Assembly: GCA_943704415.1 (NCBI GenBank)
Contig: CALSCO010000936.1
Span: 1 to 42,252, forward strand
Source: Parvularia atlantis
Lineage: Eukaryota; Opisthokonta; Rotosphaerida
Reading direction: 5' to 3'
Length of the DNA stretch: 42,252 bases
This document shows, in pieces, positions 9,077 through 22,500 of the stretch. Under the pieces are notes generated by a model. It had not been told where the DNA came from. It ran no database searches and saw only the letters and a program-made list of their open reading frames with translations. Both the position numbers and the translations under genes were made by a program. Within the stretch, counting starts at the first letter, position 1. Each line of letters starts with the position of its first letter.

Positions 9077-10381
9077 CTACCCCTCCACCCCTCCAGCGCG
9101 CGCCAGCAGCAGCCGCGCAAGGTGCTCGAACGCCTGGACCGTGCGCTGGTCGGGCGCGTGGTCAAGTGAGCACTCGACGGCCGTCCCGCCCTCGGCCGCT
9201 GTGACGCGCACACGCAGCGCCAGCTGCAGCTGCTCGAGCGCCCCGTCGGCGCCGCCGCGGTCCCTGAGGCGCCGTGCCCGCCGGTTCCACGTGTTCTCGC
9301 GCGCGTGCACCTCGACTGTCCACTCGTCGTCCGCGTCGTGCAGCACGCGGACGTCGAGCCGCAGCGCCTCCGCTATCTCGCGCTGCAGCCGCCCGGCCAC
9401 GTCGCGCACCGCCGCGCCGTCGATTTGGCCGCGTACGGGGGCCGCCGTGCACCCGCCGTGCTCGACGAAGGACCAGGCGACGGCCCAGCGGCGCGTGCGG
9501 CCGGCGGCGAGGACGGTCGATCGCACGTCGAGGACGCCCGGCAGCGCGCGCAGCTCGGGCAGCAGCGTGTCCAGCGAGGTGCGGATGCCGAGCTTGGACG
9601 TGAACCAGCGCACGCGCGTGCGGTGCCGCGGCTCGGCGCTCTCGGCGATCATGCGGCGGACGAAGGCGATCTCGCCGCCGGCCGTGTGCAGCTCGTGCGG
9701 GCGGCCGAGCGGCGCGGTCGGTGCGGCGCGCGCCTTCTTGGCGGCGCGCGTCGTCTGCTCTGCCTCGTCGGCGTAGAAGGGCGGGTTGCACATGACAAAG
9801 GCGACGGCGGGCTGCGCTTCCCGATCTGGCGCCACGTCCACGTCCACGTCCACGTCGGCGAGGGCCTCGGCGAGCACCGTGCGTCCCGAGACGCGGCGCA
9901 GCTCGACGCGGCCGCCCATCGCGTTGCGCGCGACGTTGTCGGCGGCCCACCGCAGCGCCTCGTCACTCACGTCGGTGCCGCGCACGCGCCACGTCGGGTT
10001 GCGCGCGCACGCGATCAGTGCGTAGATGGCCGACGCGCCCGTCCCGACGTCGACGCCGCGCACCGGCGCCGTCGCGGCGCGCCGCACAAGCTGCTCGACC
10101 CACTCGACGTACAGCAGCCGCACGGCCACGGCCGGACACAGGGCGTCGGGCGGGATGCGCACGTCCAGGCCGAGGTCGCGCCGCAGCAGCGCTAGCGTCA
10201 GCGCCCGCGCGGCCGCCGCGTCGCTGAAGTCGATGCGGCCGCGGCCCGTCGCCCCGTCGATCGCCACGTGCGCCGCCAGCTCGGGCGCGTCCGCCGCCAG
10301 CGCCGCAAAGTCGGTGAAGCGCGCGAGCGACGTCGCCAGGGCGTCGGCCGCGACGCGATCAGTGACGGCCGCCCGCTTCAT
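9077..10381 (-). CDS. METTL16: METTL16-type RNA N6-adenosine methyltransferase
   Basis: Single uninterrupted reading frame of 434 aa from ATG 10381 to TAG 9077. S-adenosylmethionine-dependent methyltransferase; family members methylate A43 of U6 snRNA and, in animals, MAT2A hairpins. Rossmann-fold motif I is VRGVDVGTGASAIYALIA, then VRGTDVSDEALRWAADNV. The catalytic motif is MCNPPFY (about residue 197). The typical downstream segments GGEIAFVRRMIAESAE, RVRWFTSKLGIRTSLDTLLP and GRTRRWAVAWSFVEHGG follow. The N-terminal region is conserved in outline (DFAALAADAPELAAHV, then GRIDFSDAAAARALTLALL). Compared with human METTL16 (about 560 aa) the vertebrate-conserved C-terminal region is short or absent, as in many protists. 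The frame stays open upstream through the tandem repeat at 10391-10499, but the first good ATG after it is the best start. Confidence 0.9.
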   Translation of the reverse strand: MKRAAVTDRVAADALATSLARFTDFAALAADAPELAAHVAIDGATGRGRIDFSDAAAARALTLALLRRDLGLDVRIPPDALCPAVAVRLLYVEWVEQLVRRAATAPVRGVDVGTGASAIYALIACARNPTWRVRGTDVSDEALRWAADNVARNAMGGRVELRRVSGRTVLAEALADVDVDVDVAPDREAQPAVAFVMCNPPFYADEAEQTTRAAKKARAAPTAPLGRPHELHTAGGEIAFVRRMIAESAEPRHRTRVRWFTSKLGIRTSLDTLLPELRALPGVLDVRSTVLAAGRTRRWAVAWSFVEHGGCTAAPVRGQIDGAAVRDVAGRLQREIAEALRLDVRVLHDADDEWTVEVHARENTWNRRARRLRDRGGADGALEQLQLALRVRVTAAEGGTAVECSLDHAPDQRTVQAFEHLARLLLARAGGVEG

Positions 10382-10390
10382 CCTGCAGCA

Positions 10391-10499
10391 AAGTTGTTGC
10401 ACTCTTGTGACATTTATATTGTCCAGAAACTTGGCAAGTTGTTGCACTCTTGTGACATTATTATTGTCCAGAAACAAGTTGTTGCACTCTTGTGGCATC
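10391..10499. repeat. AT-rich tandem repeat just upstream of METTL16
   Basis: Three near-identical copies of a unit starting AAGTTGTTGCACTCTTGTG lie at 10391-10435, 10436-10475 and 10476-10499. Unit lengths are 45 nt, 40 nt and a partial third copy. The first two end in ATTGTCCAGAAAC, with an extra TTGGC in copy 1. Composition is far more A/T-rich than the flanks. The array begins about 10 bp upstream of the METTL16 ATG and lies entirely in the 146-bp gap between METTL16 and the VPS13 stop, so it is in the METTL16 promoter or 5' UTR. Confidence 0.9.
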
Positions 10500-10527
10500 G
10501 GCTACGTACCGATAGGAACGCACAACA

Positions 10528-13500
10528 TCAGAGGTCTACAAAGGGGACGCGCGGCTGCGCCGTCGGGACCACAGGCCGCGACGAGACGAGCTGCGGCGGG
10601 AGCAGTGCGAGCAGCCGCTCGCGGTCGTCGAGCACGAGCCGCGTGCGCCGCCCGTTGCTCTGCTCGACCACGACGCCACGCTCTGGCACACGACGGGTCA
10701 GACTGCACACCTAGCCGGAGCAAGCAGCACACGCACCGTCGCGCACAAACTGCCGCACGTCCTGCAGCGCCAACTCGCCGAGCAGGTAATCCGGCACTGG
10801 CGCGCTTTCGTGGAACTCGCTCGCGGCGACAACGAGCACGCGCCACGGCGTGACCAGGCACAGCTTGTCGCTCGCGAGCTGCATCGTGACGTGGCCCTGC
10901 AGCGGCTCGTCCTCGTCGCCGTCCCGCCGCGATTCATGCTGCCGGATCGCGCGCAGCACGTGCGCCGCGAGCGCGGCTTGGGCGTCGTAGCGCCGCACGA
11001 CGCGGTCGCCGCTGATGTGCGTCTGGTACCTGCCAGTGATCGCCAGCCAGCGCACGCCGTGTCAGACCGCGAGGCAGCACAAGAGGCCGCGCACGCACCG
11101 CACGCGCGGCGGGTCCCTGTCGGCGAGCGACGACTGCATGCCTGCTGTCACGTTCGACGCGAGGTCAAACAGGCCCGCCGCCGGCTTGGTGAACACGCCC
11201 TGCCACGCTCGTGTCAGCAACGGTAGACGCAACAGCGCGGCACAACGCACAACCACGCCGCGGCCGAGCCCGCGGAAGAAGCCCTCGACGCCGTCGGCCC
11301 GCGCACCCTGCAGCGGCTGCTGCACAATGCCCGTCGCGCCCTGCAGCAGGCCCGTGCCGAGACGCGTCACGCCGCGCGAGAAGCCGTCGGCCGCGTTGAC
11401 GGGTGCCGCGGTGCGGTGCTCGCGGCCGCGCTGAAAGTCCTTGTCGAACGTAGCCATGGCGAGCCTGCGCACGCCGCAGTTGTTAGCACTCGCGACTCGT
11501 GACCGTCACGCCACGCCACGCCACACCCACACCACGCACCCATTGCCGACGTTGCCCGTCAGCTTGGAAGTCGTGTTGAGCAGGCCGTACGCCGAGTGCC
11601 GCAGCAGGCTGCCGAGGCCCTTGCCCAGGCCGCGCATAAAGTCCTCCTCGCGCTGCGGCTGCTGGAACAGGTCACGGAAGCCCACGCCGATGTTGCGGAA
11701 CAGGCTGGACGGGCTGCCAAGCACGTCGGCCGCGCCGATCAGCTTGTGCCACTGGCCCCACAGCTGGCGCTGCGAGGCGGTCAGCTGTGCTAGTGCGCGG
11801 CCGCAAAGCAACGCACAGAAAACTCCTTGCGGATCAGCAGCTGCAGCAGCGGGCGCGACATGAACACGTTCAGCAGGCGGAACTGGTCGAGCTCGAACGG
11901 CGCCTGGTCAATGTGTGCAAGCATGCCTGGACGCCGCGTGTGTGAACTACGACGGCAGGCGGTCTACCCTTGAGCGCACCGAGCGCCTTGACGGGCACGC
12001 GGCGCAGCAGCTCGTCGTCCTTCTTGCCCGGCACAATCTTGAAGCTGAGCGAAAACTGCGCGCGGCACACATCAGGCGGAGCGCACGAGAACGGCGCGTG
12101 CGCACCTTGATGTTGCTCACGATCAGCACCTCAAAGTACGAGCGCCGCAGCGTCGCCCCCGCGACAACGTCAAATGCGTGCTCGACCAGTGGGTCGTCCA
12201 GCACGGCGGCGCTCTCGGGCGCGTCCTGCGGCACAAGCTTGTACAGCTGCCAGAGCAGCTGGTCGTCCAACTTGAGCTCAAACGCGTCCACGTCGACCTG
12301 GATCTCGTTAAAGACGTCCAACGCGGCCGACTGCACGTTGTGCACGATGCGGGCCTGGTCGCATGTACGCGCGATGAGCGACCAGCACACCGGTTGTGGC
12401 GCACGCCGTACCTGCAGGAACGCGGGCCTGGGCTCCGCGGGGCCGGCTGCACTGGACGCGCTGGTCAGCGAGCGACACAGGTCGTGCGGCGCGATGTCCG
12501 AGCCCAGCAGCAACGCCAAGTTGACGTTCTGTGCGCGCGTGCACGCAATCAGCCGTGTCGCCAGCATGCGCGCATAGGCGCACCCGGCGGAAGAGCGCAA
12601 CGGGCCAGGGCGAGCCGCGCACGTGGTTGTCGAGCTGGCAGTGCTGGAGCGTCAGCGCGAGCGCCTGGCGTGTGCCGCGCAGCCGGTAGTCGATCTCAAG
12701 GTCGGCCAAGGTCAGGTAGCACAGCTCAGCCGGCGCGGCACTCACGACCGACACGCCCACGCCCTTGAGCGTCACGCGCGTGATGTGCTTCGGCGCCGCG
12801 GACTCCTTCGGCAGCCCCTCGGCCTGCGAGTCGTCCGCGTCCAGGTCGTCCTCGACCTCATCCCACGCGTCCGACGCGCTGGCGTTGCGCTGCCGCTGCG
12901 GCATGCGGCCCGGCCGCGCCCCCGCGGTCGCTGCGTGCCACTGGAACTCGCGCAGGCGGACGATGCGTGTCGGCCCGCGCCCAATCACGCGCACCGAGAC
13001 ACGCACGACGCCGCCCACGGCCACAAACTGCTCGGCCGCCGCACCCTGCAGCCGGCCCGCGTCCGTCGGCAGCAGCAGGCTGCGCTTCTCGCCAATCCTG
13101 CCGATGTCGTACTCGGCCTGGTACACTGCGTAGTTGGGGTCGGCGGCCGGGCCCCCGCCCGAGGGTACTTGCCCGAGGCCGAGCAGGAACGGCCCGCGCC
13201 AGTTGTCCCACGCAAACTGCACGGCCGAGTGCGGCGGGAGGACGATCGGGCGGTGTGTCGAACCGTGCTGGCGCGCAACGAGCGTCCGGTCGGTCTCGTT
13301 GCGCAGCACGAACGGCGCCGGGGCCTGCCGCACGTGTACGACCTGCGTCGACTTGTCCGGGAAGCTCGTGATGTTGAAGAAGACCAAGCGCGCGAGCTGC
13401 TCGACTGTGACGTACGACAGCGCCACGTGGTGGTCGCCCGGCTGCATGGCCGGGAAGGGCAGACACCACGGCTGCTCGACATTGGCCGCGGTGCCGCTGC

Positions 13501-16500
13501 CCTCGCCGCTGCCGCGCGCCACGCGAAGGCGCACGAGCCGCTCGGCGCTGTCCGAGTGGGCGCGGGTGGGCGCGAGCCAGAAGAAGGGCACACGCGCGCC
13601 TGGCGGGAGCGGCACGACGTCCTGCGCGCCCCACGCGTCCTCATGCAGCACGGGCACGAGCTCGAGCGCGAGCGGCGAGAGGTTGACAAGCATGCACGGC
13701 GGGCGGATCGTGAGGAACGACGTGCCCGCGAGCAGGTCCTGGCCCTGCGCGACCTCGACGGCAAAGTCGACGAGCATGCCCTCCGCCGTCTCGACCGTGG
13801 CCACACCCGCCGAGGGCGTGTCAAGGTTGATCACCTGCGTGAACGCGGTCTCCTTGCCCATGCGGAACTCGCCCACGGTGCGGCTCGACTGGTCCTGCTG
13901 CTGCGGGTCAACAGAGAACAGCACGGGCACAACGCGGTTGTAGGCGTGCGTCTGCTCCAGCGGCGACGTGCCGATGCGCCGCTCGCGGATGTACCGCAGT
14001 GTCTCCTCGACCGAGCTCGTGCAGCGCAGGCTGTGCTCGACGATCGCGCGGGTCATGCGCGCCGTGAACGGCGAGGCCTGCAGCGAGGGGTCGTTCGCCA
14101 GCGCGTGCTCGACCTCGTCCACCTGGCTTGAGATCAGCGCGGCCGCGAGCGCCGGGTCGTAGTCGGACGGGACGAGCGGCGGGCGGAGCAGCGCGGCGGG
14201 CAGCACGACGGCCGACGGCACGCGGAATGCGCCAAAGCGCCCGCGGCTCGCCGAGCCCACGCGCAGCGACAGCGGGTAGCCGCTCAGGTTGAGGGCGACG
14301 TAGGGAGCGCTGATGCTGACGACGGCGTCGGCGGTCTCGTTGGCGTCTTCGACATGCAGCGGCAGGAAGAGGTCGCGTCCGACGCCGTCGACGACGTGCA
14401 CGTGCGTCATGCGCTCGCTGGCCGGGAACAGCGTCGCGCTCTTGGACCAGAGGAAGACGCCGGGCAGGTGCAGACGCACTTGCAGCGCGATGTGCCGCTC
14501 GGACATGCGCACAGGCACGTGCACGCTCTTGCCACGGCCGGCTGGCGCGACGATCTTGCGGTTGTCGTCGCCACGCACGGTGAACTGGTACTCGATGTCG
14601 CACGGCAGGCAGTTTTGCAGCACGAGCGGCGTGCGCAGGAGCAGCGTGCGGTTCCTGCGCGGGGCGCGCACGTCAGCGAGCAGACCACGCGCGCACAGAC
14701 AAGGCGCGCACCAGAACGGGCCCGTCTGGCACGGCTGCGCGCACAGCATGACCGAGTAGTAGAAGAATTTGCTGCCCTCGTTCTCCGGCGCGCACGTGAG
14801 CCGCGCGCGCTCGTTGACGCTCAGCTGCAGTAGGCGCTCCCAGTCTGACCAGCGGTTCTGCGAGAAGCCGACGATCGGCTTGACACGGAAGTTCATGTGG
14901 TTCGCGACGCTCAGCGGGATCTCGAACGTCTCGCCGGGCGCGATCGGCCCCACCTCGAGGTCGCCGTCCCCCGCGCGCTCAAAATTGAGCATGACGTGGC
15001 GGTCGGTCGCGTTGCGCAGCATGTTGGTCGAGCGCAGCACGATCACCTTGCGGCCCAGACGCTCGTCCGTCTGTACCTGCACGACCAGGCCGGTCGCGCT
15101 CTGATGCTGCGTCGCCGACGGGAACGCCTCAAAGTTGTCCTCGGGCGGGCGCCGCTGGGGCGGTGCGGCGGCCCCAAGCGGCAGCGGGAAGCCAAAGTCG
15201 CCGTCGCGGTCGACGCGAATCGCGTCGGCGATGACGAGCGTGCCGGCCAGGCACAGGTAGACTGCGCGTGACACGGGCTGCTCATGCGACTGCAGCTCGT
15301 CGCGCACCGAGGCGTGCACGACCGCGTCCTGGAACGAGAACTCCCGCTCGTCGCCAGGCCGCACGTCCATCTGCACGTCGCGGCCGTCGGCGCAGGCGAA
15401 CGAGACGTCCACGCCCGTGCGGTTGCGCAGCAGAAACGGCGCAAAGTGCCGGCTGTCGCCCGTGCGCTGATCGTCTGCGACGGCTGTTGCGGTGCCGGGC
15501 GTCTCGCTGATGATCTGCGCGATGCGCGCGGCCGTCCTGAGCAGCGCCGGCGTGACGACGACGTTGGCGAGGCTGTGGCCCGTGACGTCGGCGTGCCAGC
15601 CGCCCGAGCGGTCGGCGGCCGCATGCATGTGGCACTCGACGCGCCACGGCTCGAGCGCGGGCTCCCACACCGACAGGTGCGTGTTGTAGTAGTCGACCGA
15701 GCACTCGCCCTGCACGCGCACTGACAACGCACTTGTCCAGTCCTTGACATCGGCGCGCATCCCATGCACGTCCAGCTCGATCAGCGGTACGATGCGGTGT
15801 CGCGCTGCCGCCCCAGCCAGAGACGTCGCCGAGGTCGAGCGCGAGACGCGCGGCGGGCCAGTTGTCGGCGCAGCCGGCTCCTCGCGGTCGTCGACGACCA
15901 TAATCTGCACGGCCTGGAGCACGACGCGCAGGTCGTCGCGGCGCAGCAGATCGGCCGACGAGGCTGCAGGCGCTGGTTGCGGCGGCGGAGGCGGAGGCGA
16001 GCGGCCGCGCTCAGCCACGTCGTTCTCACTCGCGACGCGGTGGATTAGCACGGGCGCCGACGCGTATGCCTCGTTGAGCGCCGCGGCCTCAACCATCGGC
16101 GCGACGGCGCCCAAGTCGTCGCCCAGGTGTGCTGACTGCGACAGCGAGCGCACGAGTGTGCCGCTGGTCGACACCGACGCGGCCGCGGCGCTCTGCCAGG
16201 AGATCGTGCGCACGACGGCCTGGAGTAGCTGCACGTCGCTGAAGAGGACGCGGCCAAGCACGTCGCCCACGCGCACGTCGAGGTGCGTCACGAGCAGCAG
16301 CGGCGCCTCTTCCGTCTCGAGCGCCGCGCGGTTGCCCTCAACGCTGACTGTGAACGGGTCCACGATCGAGACCTTGGTCGCATCGACGCGGTCCCAGCGG
16401 CCCGAGAACAGCTCTAGGTCCCGCACCTTGACGTCCACCTGCGGATGCCGGGTCAGCAAGCACGCTGAATGGCCGCGCATTCCGTGAGCGCGTGCTTTGT

Positions 16501-19500
16501 CGACCGTGAAGATCGTCTCGTAGCGCACGTCCGCCGACAAGCCGAGCACTGCGCGCGGCGTAAGACGGCAGCGAGCCGAGGCAGGCAGACGCACCGATGC
16601 ACGGCGTGTGTAGACTGGCCGCGTTCTGCACGACGTAGACGTCCGGGTGCTCGACGTGCAACGTGTAAATCTGCTTGCCACGCGAGGCGAGCTGGGTGAG
16701 CGTCGGTGTCGCGGCGGGCTGGGCCGGCGAGGCCGCGACGCCGAGGCCGCTGAAAAATTCGCCGAGCGCAAAGATGGTCGGGAAGAGCACAACAATCCGC
16801 GGCCGCACGAGGCGCACGTCCACGCGCGTCGGGCCGGCCACGAGGCGCTCGTACTCGACCGCGAGCATGCTGATGGGCGGGCCGGCGATGGCGCGGCGCG
16901 GTCCGAGCAGGTTGACAACGTGCGTGGCCGGGTCGCTGGCTGCATCGAGCAGGCACATGCTGGCCGTCTGTGCGTGCGACACACACGCCGTGGGTGAGCT
17001 GCAGAGGTGCGCAGACGAGAACGTACAGTGACGCTGGCAATGGTGCGCTCGGAGCTCATCTCGACCGCAACGTGCATGGCGGTCGCCTCACCGACGACAA
17101 ACGCGCGCAGGTCCTCGTGCTGCAGTTCGACCGAGACCGTGTCGACCTGGAGCGCGAGTCGCGTGACGGGCCCCGCAGCAGGCGCAGCAGCGGCCGTCGG
17201 CGCGGTGGCCAGAGGCACCGAGGGCGGCGTGACGGCGCCGAGCGGGTCGACGGCGACGGTGACGGGGTCCGTGTGCATCCAGTCGTGTGCCGACGCGTCC
17301 GGCGGGGAGAGCACGTCGCGCACAAGCGCCTGCAGGAACAGCAGCTCGGTGCGGCACGCCTCGATGCGCACACTCGGCACGTGCAGGCGCACGGCGGTCT
17401 CGCGCAGCTCGGAGGCGAAGGCGCCGAGCGCGATCCGCCGCTCGAGATCGCCGTTGACGTCGATGTTGCGAACGAGCTGGAGCTGTGGCCGGAGCGTGTT
17501 GTCCGGGCGGAGCACGGTCGCGCGCACTTGCTGCAGCTTGACGTGCAGCACGTCGCGCAGCGTCGTTTCGTCCACACGCAGCCGGTTGTACGCCTGGAGC
17601 CTGCCGAGCTCGACACGCACGTGCTCGTCGCTGGCGCGGTGGCGCGGCACGAGCAACACGGGCGTGGCGACGTCGACGTGCAACAGCACAACGTCCTGGC
17701 GCGCGATCGACGGCACGAGCGGCGACTCGGCGACCCACGCGGCCGGCGTCAACGGCTCCTGCTCCGGCAGCTGCACGTGCTCAAGCAGGTCACGCACAAA
17801 CGCGGCGTCGTACACGCCCTGGAGCGAGCCGACGTGCAGACGCACGCCGAGACGCACGTGGCCGAGCAGCCGCGGCACCTCGTCAGCGCGCATGACCCAG
17901 GCTGGCACGGCGCGGTCGTGAAGCGGCTGGTGCACACGCAGGTCGACGAGCGCGCGCGTCTCTCCTGCTGCAAGCCCGAGTATCTGCGCAAGCGGCAGGC
18001 GTGAGCAAGGGCAGGCGTGAGCAAGGGCAGGCGGGCAATCTGCGGCATGCGCACCTGCGCGTAGAGCGTGTCGCCCGGCCGCCGATCGAGCAGCGAGATG
18101 CGGTCGAGGTGGATGTGTAGGTCGTAGCCGGTCTGCTTGGCGGCGTAATGCAGGACGAAGCTGCCCATGTCGAACGCGGCGAAGGGCTCGCGGTTGTCGT
18201 GCACCGACACGTGCAGCTGGTGCGACTGAAACTCGACCTGCATGCGCAGTGGCGAGCTCAGCACGAGCGCTGACGGTGCAGCAGGCGCAGCGCACCAGCA
18301 GGTCATCCACGCCGGCAAGAGCAGGCGCGGTCGGCAGCGTGCGCACGGCGTCGACGTCCATGCGCAGCAGCGATGCCGCGGCCGCTGCAGATGCGTCGGC
18401 AGCAAAGATGTCCATGATGTCACGCACGGTGCGCGCGTGATGCTGAACGTGCAGCTCGTTGAAGACGACGTGCCAGCACTGCAGTGCCGTGGCCGCGTCG
18501 CGGTGCAGCAGCTCGGCCGACGCCGTCAGCGGGTCCCAGGTCGTGTAGTTGACGCGGAGCAGCGCAGCGTCGCCAGCTGCGCCCGACTTGGCCAGCGTGC
18601 GCAGATCGTCGCGCTCGATGCTGGCCGCGTTGGCGCGCATCTCGAACGTGCCCAGCTCAAAGTGCCAGCGCATGCGCGGGCCGGTCCATAGCAGCCCTAG
18701 GTGCATGTGTGCGAACGATGCCTGGTGCGGGGTCAGCGACGGAAGCATTGTGCGGCGCAGGCCGGCACCGTTGCAATCTCGCCGCGCGAAGGGCGGCGGA
18801 ACGTGAGCGTGACCTCGGGCACCGTCACGTGCACGGCGTAGACTATGCGCGTCGCTGCGGCCTGCTGCACCCTGCGCATAGCGGTCAGTCACGCGTGCGT
18901 GGCGTGGCAGTGACGCACCGCAGGGCCGTGACCGTGGTCTCGATCGAGCCGCTCGCGTGCGATGCGCTAGGCAGCGGCGCCAAACGACCGGCACGCGCAA
19001 AGTTGCCCGCAACGGCGGCCGTGATGGTCGAGAACACCTGCGCGGAGAGCGACACGCGCAGCGGCGAGACCGTGCCGCGCAGCTCGAGCACGCTCGTCGC
19101 GTCGGCAAAGCAGTGCGGCATCGCGATGGTGCCGTGCGCGGCCTCGGCCAGCGTCACCGTCGCAGCTGCATCCGTCAGCACGTCCTCTACGGCCTCGCCG
19201 CCACGCACGACGCGGCACGCCAGCCCGTAGCCGCTGCGACGAGCGCGTCAGCGACAGGCATTCGAGTGCGGGCACAAGCAAACCTCAGCACGAGCGCCCT
19301 TGTGTCGTCACCGCTCGTGAGCGAGAGCACACGCAGCGAGAGCTCGAGCGCGCGCTCGCGGTCGACGTCCTCGGGCACGACCACGGTGGCGTCGCGCACG
19401 TCCACGTCGTACATCGTCTGCGTGCTCGGCGCAAGCAGCACGGCCGAAAAGTCGCCCTCGAAGAACTTGTTGACGCTGTGCGCGGCCGTCAGCACGCAAG

Positions 19501-22500
19501 CGCAAAGCAAGGAGCGCGCACCTGTCCGAGAAAATGATTGTGCGGATGTCAAGGAAGACCGACACGAACGAGATCAGCTGCTCGGTAAAGTCCTGTGCAC
19601 GCACACTCAGCGCAGAGCCGCACGCGTGCAGGACAACGTGCACCGCAAGATGCACGAAGCGCAGCGCGCGGGCCTTAAGCGCAAACATTACGTGGTGGCC
19701 GGGGAAGCGCGGCGGCGACGGGTCAAAGAAGACCCAGCGACCAAATAGCTAGCGGCACACGCACATATCAGCCTCACGTGCGGCGCAGCAGGCACACCCG
19801 CCGCACCTCGCCCTCGGCCGTCAAGCGCGCCGTTTCGCGCCAAAGGTGCGTGTCGATCTCGCGCGCATCAACAGCCCTCGCAGCACGCACGCTCAGCGTC
19901 ATGAGCGACTGCTCGGCCGCCGCTGGGTCCGATGTCGTTGAAAAGCCGAAGCCCTCTGCGTCTGGATGTGCATGACAGTCAGCCTCGTGCCGCGGACTAT
20001 CGAGCGTGTGCACCGAGCACGAGTAGCCGCTGGCCGTTCTGGTTGAGCATGACGCGCGCCTGCCCGCAACCGAGGCGGATGACGGTCGCCACGGCGGCTT
20101 TCGCAGCGGGCTTGGCCGCGGCAGGCTGGCGCGGCGGGAGGTCGAAGAACAGCAGCGTGTCAGCGAGCGTCTCGCGGTTGAACGTGAAGTCCATCTGCGC
20201 ACTGCAGTCAGCGCGACATGCCGAGCGTGCCGCGCACTGCGCTGCGCACCTTGTCGACGTCGATGCCGAGCTCAAAGCGCTGTGCCGACGTCGCGATGTG
20301 CAGGTGCATGCCCTCGGGCGCGTGGGCGAGACGCGCAAACGCCTGCGGCAGCGTCAGCAGAGACGGGCAGAGCGGCACGGGCACGAACCTCGGGCTGGCC
20401 GTGGTCCTTGGCGTCCACGTGCTGCGCGCGCACGTCCAGCCAGAAGAGCGATGGCTCGCTGCGCATCACAAACAGCGCGGGCTCGGACCACACGGTTACG
20501 AAGAGCGCGAGCGTGCGGTCAGGTAGCTGCTTGTGCATCGCGAGCACGATCTGGGCGCGGCGACATGTCGGTGGGGATGGAGCGGGGAGAAGCTGCGTGC
20601 GCACCTTGTCGACCTCGACGCTGGCCGTGAACAGCGGCGATCCGTCGTCGCCCACCGCCTCGTCGTCGTTGTCGTTGTCTGGCGCGTCGATCTGCGCGGG
20701 CCGGTTAGTCGGGAGAAGGGCTGCGAAGCTTGGTCAGTCAGCGCACTTGAAGCACGCACACGCGCGCACCGGGCTGATCAAAGATCCAGCTGGCGCCGAG
20801 CACCGCAGCGGTGACGCTGGTCGAGACATCCATCGCGTCGTCGGCCGTGTGCTCGCTCGCGTCATAGAACGTGTCGGCGCCGCCGTCGCTGTCGCTGTCG
20901 CTCGCATCGAGCCGGTTCGCTGGCGTGCTCGGCGCCGTGACTATAACGTCGTCTGCAGTCGTCACTGGGGCAACGGGCTCGGTGAGCGTGTCGATCAAGG
21001 CGATGAACGAGGCAAAGCCGGCACGCGAGAGCGCTGCACAAACGGGTGAGCGCATGCTGGGCACCGTGCTGTCGTGCGCGCACCGATCTCGAGCAGCTTG
21101 ATACTGCCGGCGACGGCGACGATCGGGTGGGCCTTGCGCGTGTCGTCGTCGAGCTGCGCGTGATGTCGCACCCACAGCTGCATCGACATACTGACGGGGC
21201 TCAGCAGCGGCACGAGGCGGTCGCGCTGCGCGTGAATGTCAGCGACGCGCAAGAGCGAGAGAGCCGCGCACCGTGCCGACGGTCGCCGTGAGCATCTGCA
21301 GTTGCGTGACCTCGATCGTGCTCTGCGCGTACGTCGCGTGCCGCTGCCCCGCCTGGTAGTGCGGCGGCTGGCGCACGTCGGCTGCGCGTCGTCAGCAAGA
21401 CGAGCGAAGGGTACGCGCAGACGCACCCGCGTTGTGCACGACCACGCGCCCGAGATCGAGCACGGCGAGCGACGCCGACGGGTCGGTCGTGCTCGCGGGC
21501 ACAAACAGCTGCGGCAGCGCGCGATCAGCGCGGCGGGCGCTCACACAAACTGCGGCTCACCTTGGGCGCAGCGATGTCGACGTGGTAGGCAAAGGCAACC
21601 TGGGGCGCGTCGACAGTCGGGGCGCGGCGCAGCTCGCGGGCCGCAAGGGCACCGAGTGCCGTGAGCTGCGTGGAGGCGGCATCGCGGACCTCGGCCAGCA
21701 CGCGCTGCGGAATCAGGCCCACGCGCACAAAGGACACCTGGCGCGCCGTCAGCACGAGCGCTGCGCAACACGCGTCTGCGCACCGCGTCCTCAAGGAACG
21801 CGCGGTTGTAGACGATGTCCACGGTCTGCATGACGAGCCGGAGAGCAGAGTCGCTGCGGGCGTTATCGGGACGCTTCGTAAACTCGACGAGGAGCAACGG
21901 CGCCTCGCTGGCCGACTGCGTGGCGCTGATGATGTGCGGAAAGAGCGCAGCGTGGTCGGGGCTCTCGAGGTGCAGGCCGTGCAGCGATGCCTGCACGTGC
22001 GCGTGGCGCTTGTTGGGTTTCTCGCTCGCGAGCAGGGCCACGCGCTCGAGGCTCATCGACGCGAAGACGTGCGTCCGCCGCGCGAGCGACAGGCGGCACA
22101 GTTGCAGCGAGAACGAGAACGACCGCGCGATGTAGTCCTGCGACGACCGCGTGAGCACTCCGGCTGGCGCGACGAGCGGCCGTGCACCGGTGCAGTGCTC
22201 GGCTGCGCACTGTTGTCCTCGACACCATCGTCGAGCTGCTCGCTCAGGCGGCGCAGGTCCTCGACCGACATGCTCGACGCCTGCGCGGGTGACGACGCAC
22301 TGCCGGTGCCCCAGCGCAGCAGCGTCTGCCAGCCCGCGGGCGAAAGCGCAGCCGGTACTGCTGTCGGCGACGACGCGCCAGCCGCGGTGAGCTCGCGCTC
22401 GAGTTGCAGCTGCGCGATCTGGCGGAACGCGATGATCTGCTCAATCGACAGGTCCAGCTCGAGTTTGGCCACGTCGGCCTGACGCTTAGTCTGCGCGGGC

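Noticed and set aside
10382-10498. METTL16 N-terminal extension through the tandem repeat
   Set aside because: The frame is open, but the extension is repeat-encoded, has no good ATG and matches nothing in the family.
10382-10527. METTL16 target motif (TACAGAGAA) in the upstream repeat
   Set aside because: The repeat contains TCCAGAAAC at best; the required nonamer is absent on both strands.
12308-19108. A single 2266-codon VPS13 exon
   Set aside because: The frame passes through intron-like pieces with GTGCG donors and CAG acceptors and changes to nonsense composition at both ends; VPS13 exons lie partly in other frames.
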